Positions 26,886 through 35,825 of a stretch of 64,000 nucleotides of DNA are shown here, in pieces (within the stretch, counting starts at the first letter, position 1; each line of letters opens with the position of its first letter). The notes under the pieces are model-generated. The model made no database searches. It had not been told where the DNA came from and worked only from the letters and a program-made list of their open reading frames with translations. A program made the position numbers and the translations under genes. The DNA is from RDXT01 sp033762375 (GTDB lineage: Bacteria > Bacteroidota > Bacteroidia > J057). Location: assembly GCA_033762375.1 (NCBI GenBank), contig JANRLQ010000026.1, positions 186,001-250,000 on the forward strand. The letters are read 5' to 3'.

Positions 26886-28034
26886 ATGAGCAGAAAAATA
26901 CGCATGGGCATGGTCGGCGGAGGCCGTGGTGCCTTTATTGGTGCTGTGCACCGGATGGCAGCAGCCCTGGATGGTGAGATTGAGCTGGTATGTGGTGCCT
27001 TTAGCAGTGACCCCGTCAAGTCACGCCTCTCCGGGGCTGATCTCTACATCGCACCCGAGCGGAGCTACGGATCTTTTGAGGAAATGATCCTCCGCGAAAA
27101 AGAACTCCCTGAGGGTGTCAGAATGGATTTTATCTCCATCGTGACCCCTAACCACATGCACTTCCCACCAGCCAAAATGGCGCTGGAGCATGGTTTTCAT
27201 GTGGTATGTGACAAGCCTCTTGCGTTTTCTATGGAGGAAGCCCTCAAACTCCGTGACCTGGTGCATCAGTCAGGACTTTTGTTTGCGCTTACCCACAACT
27301 ATACCGGTTATCCGATGGTCAAAGAAGCCCGGGAAATGATCGCCCGTGGTGACCTGGGGACTATCCGCAAGATTGTCGTCGAGTACCCCCAAGGCTGGCT
27401 CTCTACCCTCGTAGAAGCTACCAATAACCAGCAGGCAAGCTGGCGCACGGACCCTACCCGCTCCGGGATTGCCGGAGCTATGGGCGACATCGGCACCCAT
27501 GCTGAAAACCTCGCAGAGTACATCACCGGTGTCCATATCACAGAGATGTGTGCGGACCTGAGCGCGATGGTCACGGGCCGCAAATTAGATGATGACGGCA
27601 ATGTGTTGCTGCGATTCAGCAATGGGGCCAAAGGCATCCTCATGGCCAGCCAGATCGCAAATGGCGAAGAAAACAACCTCAACATCCGGGTATATGGTGA
27701 GACTGGTGGCCTGGAGTGGAAACAGATGGAACCTAACACGCTGATTCACAAGACCCAGTCTGGTGTGCGTATCCTCCGTACAGGTGTCGGCGACCTCTCA
27801 GACCGCGCACGGGCACATACCCGTATCCCGGCAGGCCATCCCGAGGGATATCTGGAGGCCTTTGCCAATATTTACCGCAACTTCGCCCGGGCGCTCCGCG
27901 CCCGGCTGGAGGGACGTGAACCTGGTCCATTTGACCTCGACTTCCCGACAGTAGACGACGGCGTCCGCGGTATGGCCTTTATTGAGGCTGTTGTAGCCTC
28001 CAGCCAGTCTGACACCAAGTGGTATCCACTCTGA
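26886..28034 (+). CDS. Gfo/Idh/MocA-family NAD(P)-dependent oxidoreductase
   Basis: The protein has 382 residues. The N-terminal Rossmann domain shows IRMGMVGGGRGAFIGAVHR. The family lysine is in VVCDKPLAFSMEEA (EKP replaced by DKP), and the C-terminal sheet domain has the AMGDIGTHAENLAEY motif with the catalytic-region His. There is no export signal, so it acts in the cytoplasm on a sugar or cyclitol. It starts a same-strand set with the isomerase and MFS genes (gaps of 55 and 46 bases). Together these look like uptake plus oxidation and isomerisation of one carbohydrate. The substrate is not predictable. Confidence 0.9.
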   Translation: MSRKIRMGMVGGGRGAFIGAVHRMAAALDGEIELVCGAFSSDPVKSRLSGADLYIAPERSYGSFEEMILREKELPEGVRMDFISIVTPNHMHFPPAKMALEHGFHVVCDKPLAFSMEEALKLRDLVHQSGLLFALTHNYTGYPMVKEAREMIARGDLGTIRKIVVEYPQGWLSTLVEATNNQQASWRTDPTRSGIAGAMGDIGTHAENLAEYITGVHITEMCADLSAMVTGRKLDDDGNVLLRFSNGAKGILMASQIANGEENNLNIRVYGETGGLEWKQMEPNTLIHKTQSGVRILRTGVGDLSDRARAHTRIPAGHPEGYLEAFANIYRNFARALRARLEGREPGPFDLDFPTVDDGVRGMAFIEAVVASSQSDTKWYPL

Positions 28035-28089
28035 GCAGGCTATCCTGCTGATCTTACTTTTGTCCTGTTGTTATCCTTATCCCCCCAAA

Positions 28090-29142
28090 ATGAAAACCAT
28101 ACAAGGCCCTGCGATTTTCCTTGCCCAGTTTATGGGCGATACACATCCTTTTAACTCACTTGCATCTATCTGTGAGTGGGCAGCTGACCTGGGATACCTG
28201 GGTGTCCAGATCCCGACCTGGGACAGCCGGGTGATAGACCTGGCCCGTGCCGCCGAGAGCAAGGACTACTGCGATGAGATCACCGGTACGGCCGCTGAGT
28301 ACGGTATCACGGTCACAGAGCTGGCCAGTCACTTACAGGGTCAGTTGGTCGCCGTACATCCGGCGTATGACGAGATGTTTGATGGATTTGCACCGGCAGC
28401 TGTACGCGGCAACAAACAAGCTCGCACCGAGTGGGCAGTCAATCAGGTTATTATGTCCGCCAAGGCGTCCCGCAATATGGGCCTGAATGCGCATGTGAGT
28501 TTCTCTGGCGCCCTGGTCTGGCCGTACATGTATCCCTGGCCTCAGCGCCCTGCGGGCCTGGTCGAGACTGCTTTTCAGGAGCTGGCACGCCGCTGGCAGC
28601 CTATCCTGAATGTACATGAGGACCTGGGTGTGGACATCTGTTATGAACTCCATCCGGGTGAGGACCTCCACGACGGCCTCACCTTTGAGCGGTTCCTGGA
28701 GGCGACAGGTAATCATCAGCGGGTTAATATCAACTATGACCCCAGCCACTTCATTCTCCAGCATATGGACTATCTCCAGTTCATTGACTTCTATCACGAG
28801 CGTATCAAGGCCTTCCATGTCAAGGACGCTGAGCTGAATCCCACGGGCAAGGCCGGTGTGTATGGAGGGTATGCCGGATGGGTGGATCGTCCGGGCAGAT
28901 TCCGCTCACTCGGAGACGGTCAGGTGGATTTCAGTGCTATTTTCAGCAAGCTCAGCCAGTATGGCTACGGAAGCTGGGCTGTGCTGGAGTGGGAATGTTG
29001 TATCAAGGACTCCCAGCAGGGTGCTGCAGAAGGAGCCCGGTTTATTGAGGATCATATTATTACCGTTACTGAGCGGGCTTTTGACGACTTTGCGGACAGC
29101 GGAGCTGACGAAGCCGCCAACCGGCGGATTCTGGGGCTCTGA
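28090..29142 (+). CDS. Sugar phosphate isomerase/epimerase (xylose isomerase-like TIM barrel)
   Basis: The product is 350 residues from MKTIQGPAIFLAQFMGD; a start at 28060 would add an atypical Cys/Pro-rich leader. TIM-barrel metal-site marks are VNINYDPSHFILQHMD, IKAFHVKDAELNP and ELHPGEDLHDG, with a late SWAVLEWECC carrying the last acidic ligand. The family isomerises or epimerises sugars, inosose or keto-sugars using a divalent metal. Position between the Gfo/Idh and MFS genes supports a joint catabolic role. It might act on a 3-keto-sugar made by the dehydrogenase, which is inference. Confidence 0.88.
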   Translation: MKTIQGPAIFLAQFMGDTHPFNSLASICEWAADLGYLGVQIPTWDSRVIDLARAAESKDYCDEITGTAAEYGITVTELASHLQGQLVAVHPAYDEMFDGFAPAAVRGNKQARTEWAVNQVIMSAKASRNMGLNAHVSFSGALVWPYMYPWPQRPAGLVETAFQELARRWQPILNVHEDLGVDICYELHPGEDLHDGLTFERFLEATGNHQRVNINYDPSHFILQHMDYLQFIDFYHERIKAFHVKDAELNPTGKAGVYGGYAGWVDRPGRFRSLGDGQVDFSAIFSKLSQYGYGSWAVLEWECCIKDSQQGAAEGARFIEDHIITVTERAFDDFADSGADEAANRRILGL

Positions 29143-29188
29143 TACGGTCTATACAGTTTCTACTTACTACTCACGTTAATCCTGACTT

Positions 29189-30421
29189 ATGGCAACTGAA
29201 CTTAACAAACAGCGGCTGTTTTATGCGAGCTGTTTTGCGCTGATCACGACGGCCTTTTCCTTCAGCATCCGGGCGGGTATTCTGCCAGATCTGGGTAAAG
29301 AGTTTGGGCTGAATGCGCAGCAACTTGGGGTGATCAACTCGATGTGGTTTCTGGGATTTCCGATCTCCATGATCATCGGTGGGCTGGTGTACCACACGGT
29401 AGGGCCCAAGATTATCATGCAGGTGGCTTTTGTGATGCATGCGCTGGGCCTGCTGCTGACGATCTACGCTGGCGGATATGTCGGCCTTCTTATCTCCACC
29501 CTTTTTATCGGGATCGCCAACGGCTGTACGGAAGCTGCCTGTAACCCGATGATTGCGGATACCTACTCCGGCGTCGCGATGAACAAGATGATGAACCGCT
29601 TCCATATGTGGTTTCCGGGTGGGATCGTGCTGGGCAGCCTGATCTCCAAGTTTATGACCGATGCCAACCTCGGCTGGCAGGCACAGATCTGGGTCATCCT
29701 GATTCCGGCCCTTGTGTATGCTGCACTTTTCTGGGGACAATCCTTCCCGCAGCCTAAGGTAGAAGCCGCCACCTCTCCGATCGAGAACCTGAAGGCGATG
29801 CTCTCTCCGCTATTTATCTTTATGTTCTGCTGCATGGCCCTGACTGCCATTACGGAGTTTGGTCCGCAGCAGTGGACCTCCCTGATTATGAGCAAGAGCG
29901 GTGCCCATCCCATGCTCATCCTGGCCCTGGTGACAGGTCTGATGGCAGTAGGCCGTTTTTTTGCCGGGCCTGTGATCAAGCAGTTTGACCAGACAGGTGT
30001 CCTGCTGGGTTCAGCTGTTTTTGCTACAATAGGTATATACCTCTTTAGCACCCAGACCGGAGCCATGGCGTATGTGGCAGCCGTATTTTTTGCGATAGGG
30101 GTATGTTATTTCTGGCCTACGATGGTCGGATTTGTCGCCCAGAATATTCCCCTCAGCGGCGCCCTCGGTATGTCTGTCATCGGGGGAGTAGGGATGTTTT
30201 CTACTTCGATCTTCCAGCCGATCATCGGTGCCTGGATTGACTCCGCCAAAGCTGAAAAAACAGCGGAGGGCCTTGTCGGCGATGCCATGGAGCTGGCCGC
30301 TGGTCAGGCAACCCTCCAGACCATGACCATTTTCCCAATCATTCTGATCATTGCTTTTACAATTTTGTTTTTCTGGATGCGCAATATGCCCAAACCGGCA
30401 ACCGCTGCCGCTGCACACTGA
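29189..30421 (+). CDS. MFS transporter, probably for a sugar
   Basis: This 410-residue protein has about 12 membrane segments in two halves of six. The N-half has SIRAGILPDLGKEFGLN in loop 1 and GLVYHTVGPKIIM at the loop 2/3 turn. The C-half has FAGPVIKQFDQTG in the matching place. The glycine-rich helix IPLSGALGMSVIGGVGMF is typical of FucP-like and related sugar porters. Position in the Gfo/Idh-isomerase set suggests import of the substrate of those enzymes. A clear terminator follows 28 bases later, which ends the three-gene unit. Confidence 0.85.
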   Translation: MATELNKQRLFYASCFALITTAFSFSIRAGILPDLGKEFGLNAQQLGVINSMWFLGFPISMIIGGLVYHTVGPKIIMQVAFVMHALGLLLTIYAGGYVGLLISTLFIGIANGCTEAACNPMIADTYSGVAMNKMMNRFHMWFPGGIVLGSLISKFMTDANLGWQAQIWVILIPALVYAALFWGQSFPQPKVEAATSPIENLKAMLSPLFIFMFCCMALTAITEFGPQQWTSLIMSKSGAHPMLILALVTGLMAVGRFFAGPVIKQFDQTGVLLGSAVFATIGIYLFSTQTGAMAYVAAVFFAIGVCYFWPTMVGFVAQNIPLSGALGMSVIGGVGMFSTSIFQPIIGAWIDSAKAEKTAEGLVGDAMELAAGQATLQTMTIFPIILIIAFTILFFWMRNMPKPATAAAAH

Positions 30422-30449
30422 TCCGTATCCTGATACATCGTCTCATGCT

Positions 30450-30479
30450 AAAAGCTGCTCCTCCGGGGGCAGCTTTTTT
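30450..30479 (+). terminator. Intrinsic terminator of the sugar cluster
   Basis: AAAAGCTGC pairs with GCAGCTTTT around a C/G-rich loop and runs into six T residues ending at 30479. Confidence 0.88.
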
Positions 30480-30573
30480 GCTGGAAAAAAGGGCGTTTGT
30501 GCAAATTAATCTTAACTTAATCTATGAACCCTATTTTTACTCAGATTAGCATCCTTCTTTATAACCCATCCAT

Positions 30574-31977
30574 ATGTTTGGTCTCGAAATCGGATTCACG
30601 ATTCTATTGATCCTGTGCCTGGTTGCTGCCTGCTCATTTGAGTTTGTCAATGGCTTTCACGATACAGCCAATGCAGTAGCTACCGTCATCTATACCAACT
30701 CGCTCAAGCCCGTGGTGGCTGTGGTGTGGTCCGGCATTTTCAACTTTGCCGGCGTATTTTTTGGCGGTATAGCCGTGGCAATGGGGATTGTAAACCTGCT
30801 ACCGGTTGAGTCCCTGATAGACCAGAACATCAGCCACTCAATCGCGATGGTGCTGGCTTTGTTACTCAGTGCCATCGCCTGGAACCTCCTGACCTGGTAC
30901 TTTGGGATTCCATGCTCCAGCTCGCATACGCTGATTGCAGCCATCCTGGGGGTAGGTATCACCTTCTCACTCCTGCCTGAGAGCGGCGGCAATGTAGCGG
31001 TCAACTGGAAAAAAGCGCAGGAAATAGGCGCGTCTCTGCTGCTCTCACCTTTGTTTGGCTTCTCGACGGTCATCCTGCTGATGACGATCATGAAAGCGAT
31101 GATCAAAGACAGCAGTATCTTTAAAGAACCAGCTAAAGATGCTCCCCCTCCCACCTGGATCCGGGCGATCCTGATCCTGACTTGTACCGCAGTGAGCTTT
31201 TTTCACGGGTCCAATGACGGTCAGAAAGGGGTAGGACTGGTGATGCTGATCCTGATCGGTATTGTACCTGCCTATTTTGCCCTCGACAACCAGCAGAATC
31301 CAGCCGACACCTCCCGCGCCCTGTCACAGATCGAGTATATCATCAGCAGCGCAGACAGTGCTACGATGTCTCCTGAGATGCGGGCGGGGTTTGTCGCTTT
31401 GCAGCCTGACCTTGACGACCTCGCCTCACGCCTGCCCGCCAGCGGCACCATGAATGAAATCCCCGAGGCCGATCGTTTTAAGGTCCGCAGTGATATCCTC
31501 AAGATCACCCGCAAGCTGGAAAAAATGGAGCAGGAAGGCCAGCTTGTCCTGCCCTATGAAACACTTACCCAGCTGAAAGCTGAGATCAAAAACCTTCGCA
31601 AGACCACCGACTATGCACCCAGCTGGGTGATCCTGATCATATCACTCTCCCTCGGTATCGGTACGATGGTCGGGTGGAAGCGTATTGTCGTCACCATCGG
31701 GGAGAAAATCGGTAAACAACACCTCACGTACGCGCAGGGAGCTTCGGCTGAGATCGTGGCTGCCAGCACCATCGCACTCTCTACCTACATGGGGCTTCCC
31801 GTCAGCACTACCCACGTACTGTCCTCAGGCATTGCGGGCAGCATGGTGGCCTCTCAGGGTATCAAAAACCTCCAGATGGATACCATCCGCAACATCCTCA
31901 TGGCATGGCTGCTGACTTTCCCCGTAGTACTGGTGCTCTCCGGCAGCCTGTTCCTGCTTTTCCGTTTGATTCTCTAG
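30574..31977 (+). CDS. PiT-family inorganic phosphate transporter
   Basis: The protein has 467 residues. It carries both PiT signature repeats: FVNGFHDTANAVATVIYT in the N-half and FFHGSNDGQKGVG in the C-half, and GIPCSSSHTLIAAILG / GLPVSTTHVLSSGIAG as the paired re-entrant motifs. A cytoplasmic region of about 110 residues between the halves (DTSRALSQIEYIISS ... QLKAEIKNLRK) is helical and partly coiled coil. It takes up phosphate with a cation. No PhoU-like partner gene is adjacent. A palindromic terminator follows. Confidence 0.92.
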   Translation: MFGLEIGFTILLILCLVAACSFEFVNGFHDTANAVATVIYTNSLKPVVAVVWSGIFNFAGVFFGGIAVAMGIVNLLPVESLIDQNISHSIAMVLALLLSAIAWNLLTWYFGIPCSSSHTLIAAILGVGITFSLLPESGGNVAVNWKKAQEIGASLLLSPLFGFSTVILLMTIMKAMIKDSSIFKEPAKDAPPPTWIRAILILTCTAVSFFHGSNDGQKGVGLVMLILIGIVPAYFALDNQQNPADTSRALSQIEYIISSADSATMSPEMRAGFVALQPDLDDLASRLPASGTMNEIPEADRFKVRSDILKITRKLEKMEQEGQLVLPYETLTQLKAEIKNLRKTTDYAPSWVILIISLSLGIGTMVGWKRIVVTIGEKIGKQHLTYAQGASAEIVAASTIALSTYMGLPVSTTHVLSSGIAGSMVASQGIKNLQMDTIRNILMAWLLTFPVVLVLSGSLFLLFRLIL

Positions 31978-32008
31978 TCGTATTTATTACGTAACCGTAT
32001 GAAATAGC

Positions 32009-32043
32009 ATCGGCTGGCATGTATGCCAGCCGATTGTTGTTTT
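32009..32043 (+). terminator. Palindromic terminator between convergent genes
   Basis: ATCGGCTGGCAT and ATGCCAGCCGAT form a perfect 12-base stem around GT, followed by the T-rich TGTTGTTTT. It separates the phosphate transporter and aldehyde dehydrogenase genes and may serve both strands. Confidence 0.82.
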
Positions 32044-32055
32044 GCAGCCTGTACA

Positions 32056-33498
32056 TTAACCCAGTTTATAATACCAGCGGAGGATCGTCTGAGTCAGCTT
32101 GTTATTATAAGAAGGAAATAACATGCTGAAATCCAGCATCTTGTGCTGCATCACACCCCGCTCATGGGTAAACTCCAGAAACCCCGCATGCCCCAGGCCT
32201 TTGCCGATCCCGCTGCTGTTGCTACCGCCCACGCCGAGTTTTGAGTGACCAAAGTGAATGACACAGTTGTTGATCACCACATCTCCGCACATGATCCGAG
32301 CTAGAAAGTAATCAACGTCCGGTGCTTGTCTGGCAAATACATACATACTCAACGGACGAGGCAGGGCATTGATACGGGCTACGGCTTCATCCCGATCCCG
32401 GAAGGTCATGACAGGCAGGATCGGTCCAAAAATTTCTTCCTGCATCACCTTCATCTGGGACGTCACGTTTGTGAGCAAAGTCGGGGCTATGTACAGATCA
32501 GCTTCATTTGTCTGTCCGCCTACCGAAATCTGAGCGCCCTGCCGGGCAGCATCTTCCAGCAAGCCCCGCAGCCGCCGGAAGTGATGCAGGTTGATGATCC
32601 TGGCCAGCGAGGATTCCTGAGAGGGATCATCCCCATACATCCGGGTTATTTGCTGCTGGTATTGCGCTACAAACGAGGCCAGGTGGTCTTCATGAATAAG
32701 CACGTAGTCTGGTGCTACACATGCCTGCCCGCTGTTCAGTGTTCGTCCCCAGGCAATATCAGCAGCTGCCTTGGTCACATCTGCATCTTTGACGATGATC
32801 ACAGGCGACTTACCGCCCAGCTCAAGGGTGACCGAGCTGAGATGCTGGGAGGCCGCCTCCATGACAATCTTGCCGACAGCGGTACTACCCGTGAAGAAGA
32901 TATGATTAAACGGTAACTTCAGGAGGCGCTGCGCTACTGTGGCATCACCTTGTATCAGCCTGACCTCATCGGGATCAAACACATCCTGCACCAACTGCTC
33001 CATACAGGCTGCACTGTGAGGTGCATGCTCCGAGGTCTTGATGATGACCGTATTGCCAGCTGCGATTGCAGAAGCCAGGGGCCGTAACGTCAGCAGAAAG
33101 GGGAAGTTCCAGGGTGAGATAATCAACACCAACCCCTTGGCTTCCTGGCGTACATGTGACACCGTTCCAGCGAGGTGAAGCGGGGTCGGTATCCGGCGCG
33201 GGCGCATCCAGCGATCCAGGTTCCGGACTATCTCATGTATCTCAGCCCTGACCGGGAACTGCTCTGTGAGGACGGTTTCCTCCGGGTGCTTCCGAAAGTC
33301 AGCCTGAAGGGCATCCTGCAATCGCTGGCTGTTTGTTTCAATCCAGCGGAGCATCCGGCGGAGTTTTTCTTTTCGTTCCCGGGCCTTGGTGCGGCGGGTA
33401 ATCCAGCTTTGAGCGTACATACGCTCAAAAATCGCCCGAAATGGGTCCTGATCCAGTCCGGCTGTTGGCTCCGCCAGTGCTGTGAGTGGGGTATTCAT
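32056..33498 (-). CDS. Aldehyde dehydrogenase
   Basis: This 480-residue NAD(P)-dependent enzyme oxidises aldehydes to acids. The nucleotide-site region is seen in LVLIISPWNFPFLLTLRPL and FFTGSTAVGKIVMEAA. The catalytic Glu is in VTLELGGKSPVII and the catalytic Cys in NSGQACVAPDYVL. The C-terminal FGHSKLGVGGSNSSGIGKG loop and the hydrophobic, basic tail (TQTILRWYYKLG) fit the class 3 / fatty aldehyde group, some members of which are membrane associated. No neighbour points to a pathway. Confidence 0.92.
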   Translation of the reverse strand: MNTPLTALAEPTAGLDQDPFRAIFERMYAQSWITRRTKARERKEKLRRMLRWIETNSQRLQDALQADFRKHPEETVLTEQFPVRAEIHEIVRNLDRWMRPRRIPTPLHLAGTVSHVRQEAKGLVLIISPWNFPFLLTLRPLASAIAAGNTVIIKTSEHAPHSAACMEQLVQDVFDPDEVRLIQGDATVAQRLLKLPFNHIFFTGSTAVGKIVMEAASQHLSSVTLELGGKSPVIIVKDADVTKAAADIAWGRTLNSGQACVAPDYVLIHEDHLASFVAQYQQQITRMYGDDPSQESSLARIINLHHFRRLRGLLEDAARQGAQISVGGQTNEADLYIAPTLLTNVTSQMKVMQEEIFGPILPVMTFRDRDEAVARINALPRPLSMYVFARQAPDVDYFLARIMCGDVVINNCVIHFGHSKLGVGGSNSSGIGKGLGHAGFLEFTHERGVMQHKMLDFSMLFPSYNNKLTQTILRWYYKLG

Positions 33499-33557
33499 CG
33501 CAAAAAATTCGTGTTAGGAGTAGTCCGGCCGCCTCAGTGGGCCATATTCGAATCTAC

Positions 33558-33580
33558 AAAAAAAGCAGGCAATGCCTGCT
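33558..33580 (-). terminator. Intrinsic terminator of the DUF457-type gene
   Basis: The palindrome AGCAGGCA-A-TGCCTGCT (33564-33580) is followed, on the minus strand, by a seven-base T-tract (33564-33558). It lies 25 bases after the stop of the upstream minus-strand gene. Confidence 0.82.
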
Positions 33581-33605
33581 GTATTTGTTGTATTTCTTTC
33601 TCGCC

Positions 33606-34394
33606 CTAAAACAACACCGGCAGCCTGTAATCCAGCTCCTCCATCCAGTGGTACAATCCCGGACCTAATATCTGCTGCTGTACCTGACGGGAATACTCCT
33701 CCCGGTAGCTGAAACTACCTTCATTAAACGCCTCGCCCCGGTGTACGACCTGCACCACTGCCAGAATCAACGCCAGACAAACGGTCAGTGCTGACACCCG
33801 TGCCAGCAGGCGGGAACCAGCCCGGTATCTGAGCATAAAACCGAGGTTGAGTATGCATGCAAAAGCCAGGATCAGAAAAATATCGTAGTTGTTCCACCAC
33901 CATAGATGCCCCCAGCCCCCTACATAAGCCTCATAGGGAAAAAACAGTCTCACACCGCCCCATATACCAGCAGGTCCTGCCAGGTCACCTGCCAGATGCA
34001 GCACATAACCAAGCCCAAAAGCTACTATATATACCAGCAGGTACCGGAAAGCAGCTACAAAACTGGCAGCATGGCGCATAGGCTGGAAATATATCCATGA
34101 AGTGAGCAGACCTGCCCCCAGCGTACATACAACCAGTCCCATGAGCGAGTGAAAAAAACCCAGATGAGACAGGGCATGATGACCAAAATACAGGTTTTCG
34201 CCGCTGATGCCCAGCAGGGTCCTGCACCAGCTGTCTGCCGATGTCATCAGCGAGAGCCCATCAATGTCAGGAAATATGCCCCCGATGATGCCGCTAAGTA
34301 TGATCTTGATTTGGCGGGCAGGTCTGGCTGGCGTAGCTGATGCGATGAAGCTCGCCCCCAGGCACCCCGCCACTATATTGTTGACGATATCCAT
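33606..34394 (-). CDS. Membrane-bound metal-dependent hydrolase-like protein (DUF457/YdjM type)
   Basis: The product is 262 residues from MDIVNNIVAGCLGAS; the frame begins earlier at 34439. The order is: an N-terminal GGIFPDIDGLSLM segment whose Asp-Xaa-Asp is the putative metal site, a helix with HHALSHLGFFHSLMGL, and YVLHLAGDLAGPAGIWGG carrying further His/Asp. Several membrane helices lie between these. This pattern is that of the YdjM/DUF457 family of inner-membrane, phospholipase-C-like proteins. In E. coli, YdjM is a LexA-regulated membrane protein of unclear activity. No SOS box was recognised here. Confidence 0.72.
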   Translation of the reverse strand: MDIVNNIVAGCLGASFIASATPARPARQIKIILSGIIGGIFPDIDGLSLMTSADSWCRTLLGISGENLYFGHHALSHLGFFHSLMGLVVCTLGAGLLTSWIYFQPMRHAASFVAAFRYLLVYIVAFGLGYVLHLAGDLAGPAGIWGGVRLFFPYEAYVGGWGHLWWWNNYDIFLILAFACILNLGFMLRYRAGSRLLARVSALTVCLALILAVVQVVHRGEAFNEGSFSYREEYSRQVQQQILGPGLYHWMEELDYRLPVLF

Positions 34395-34467
34395 GTTGAC
34401 GGACGCTTTTGTTTGGTTGTGTGTCCTGCTTTCAAACACACAGCAGACCCATATTGTTTTTTACATA

Positions 34468-34505
34468 CCTTATGCCCTGCCCGCGTATGGTGACAGGGCA
34501 TAAGG
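34468..34505. other. Perfect 12-base inverted repeat, hairpin without T-tract
   Basis: CCTTATGCCCTG (34468-34479) and CAGGGCATAAGG (34494-34505) pair perfectly around 14 bases. It lies just after the stop of the minus-strand gene that ends at 34520, where a terminator would be expected, but neither flank has a U-tract on the outgoing side. A factor-assisted terminator or an operator for the following gene are both possible. Confidence 0.5.
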
Positions 34506-34519
34506 CAGGTACTTGCAGC

Positions 34520-35653
34520 CTACTCGACCTTGATCTTGCGGCTGGCTGTCTTCTGTCCCTGGGTAATGATCAGATAGTACTCCTGTCCGGCAGCGAGGCT
34601 GACTTGTATTTCACAAGGTTGTTCTCCTCCTGTAACGGTAAGGGTCTCTGCCGGCGTAAGGTCGGCATGCACGAGGTTGCATATTATCTCGCCGGGTTTC
34701 CCGGTGCTCAGCCGTATCAGGTACTTGTCCGACGCCGGGGCTGGCTGGCAGGTAAACTGGGTCAGTGTCAGTTTGTCCTGCTGGTTGGGCTTATATAGGC
34801 CACCTGCACGGAGTTTGTCATAGTCAGCTGGTTCCAGGGTCATGGCTTGTACGGACCTGGACATCATGCGCACCTCGACCTCCTCTGTCTGTACCATGCG
34901 GGGCGCCCTGGGCTTCAGCTCCTCCGGGCTGATATTAAGTTCACGCAACCGACGGCGGATCACCGAGTCGGCCAGTACTTTTTCCCAGGCAGCGGAGCCA
35001 GTATTACCCGCAGAGACCCAGGTCATCACCTGTATGCTGTCTTTGCCGGCGGGCTGGGTTACGTTTACCCGTATTTTTTCAGACTTGGCCCCCTCAAGGT
35101 GCAGAGAGTCTCCAGACTCTTCCACAAATACCATTACGCGTTTTTCGCCGGGTCTGGCAGGCTCAGCCGTTGCCGCCTGCTGGGACCACTCCATCACCCT
35201 TACCTCCTGCTGGTTGTCAGGGCGGATCATGATTACCTCATCTTCTCCTCCTGGCATACCCTTGATCTGAATCTCACGCCCTCCCGGCTGTATGATTACC
35301 TCCATGTCCATGTCACCGACTTTGATCACTTTTTCACCGCTTTGTCCTTGCATGGGCTGTATGATCGTGTCTTTGCGGACTTGAGACTCTATGATCTGCT
35401 TGCTGCCGGATGCAGGTACGTTCATCATACGGGAGGTCCGGGCAGCCGGGAGTCCCAGGTTTTTCAGCTGTGCATCCAGCTCAGCCTGTGTGGTATAAGT
35501 CAGGGTCGTATCCAGGGTCGTACGCTGGCCGTTGATCTCCCGGTTGATGCTGATCCGCATCGTTTGGGGTGAAGCAGAAGGCTGGGTCTGAGCACTAAGC
35601 CCGCCCGTCATCAGGATCAGCAGACTGGTAATAAAAATGCGTCTGTTCTTCAT
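34520..35653 (-). CDS. Secreted protein of unknown function
   Basis: The product is 377 residues from the ATG that opens the signal peptide (MKNRRIFITSLLILMTGGLSAQ). An upstream frame to 35707 is rejected. The mature protein is charged and low in complexity. It contains several repeats of a beta-hairpin-like pattern (KVIKVGDMDMEVIIQPGG, VIMIRPDNQQEVRVMEW, EKRVMVFVEESGDSLHLEG). The last 90 residues form a beta-sandwich-like region with SGKPGEIICNLVHA-type strands, ending QKTASRKIKVE. This tail resembles the C-terminal beta domains of Bacteroidota secreted proteins but lacks a clear T9SS signature. Confidence 0.65.
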   Translation of the reverse strand: MKNRRIFITSLLILMTGGLSAQTQPSASPQTMRISINREINGQRTTLDTTLTYTTQAELDAQLKNLGLPAARTSRMMNVPASGSKQIIESQVRKDTIIQPMQGQSGEKVIKVGDMDMEVIIQPGGREIQIKGMPGGEDEVIMIRPDNQQEVRVMEWSQQAATAEPARPGEKRVMVFVEESGDSLHLEGAKSEKIRVNVTQPAGKDSIQVMTWVSAGNTGSAAWEKVLADSVIRRRLRELNISPEELKPRAPRMVQTEEVEVRMMSRSVQAMTLEPADYDKLRAGGLYKPNQQDKLTLTQFTCQPAPASDKYLIRLSTGKPGEIICNLVHADLTPAETLTVTGGEQPCEIQVSLAAGQEYYLIITQGQKTASRKIKVE

Positions 35654-35825
35654 TGTATCAGAAAAAGATTTGCGAGTGAGCTTGTAACTTGCGGATAGAC
35701 AGCGCAATATACTACTTTTAGGCTAGCAGGCATGTGATGATGTCTTGTTTTTAAGCAACGGATGTACGGTAGATACCGGAATAAATGTATATTTCCCTTG
35801 TAAGACAACCCATGTTATTTTTACT

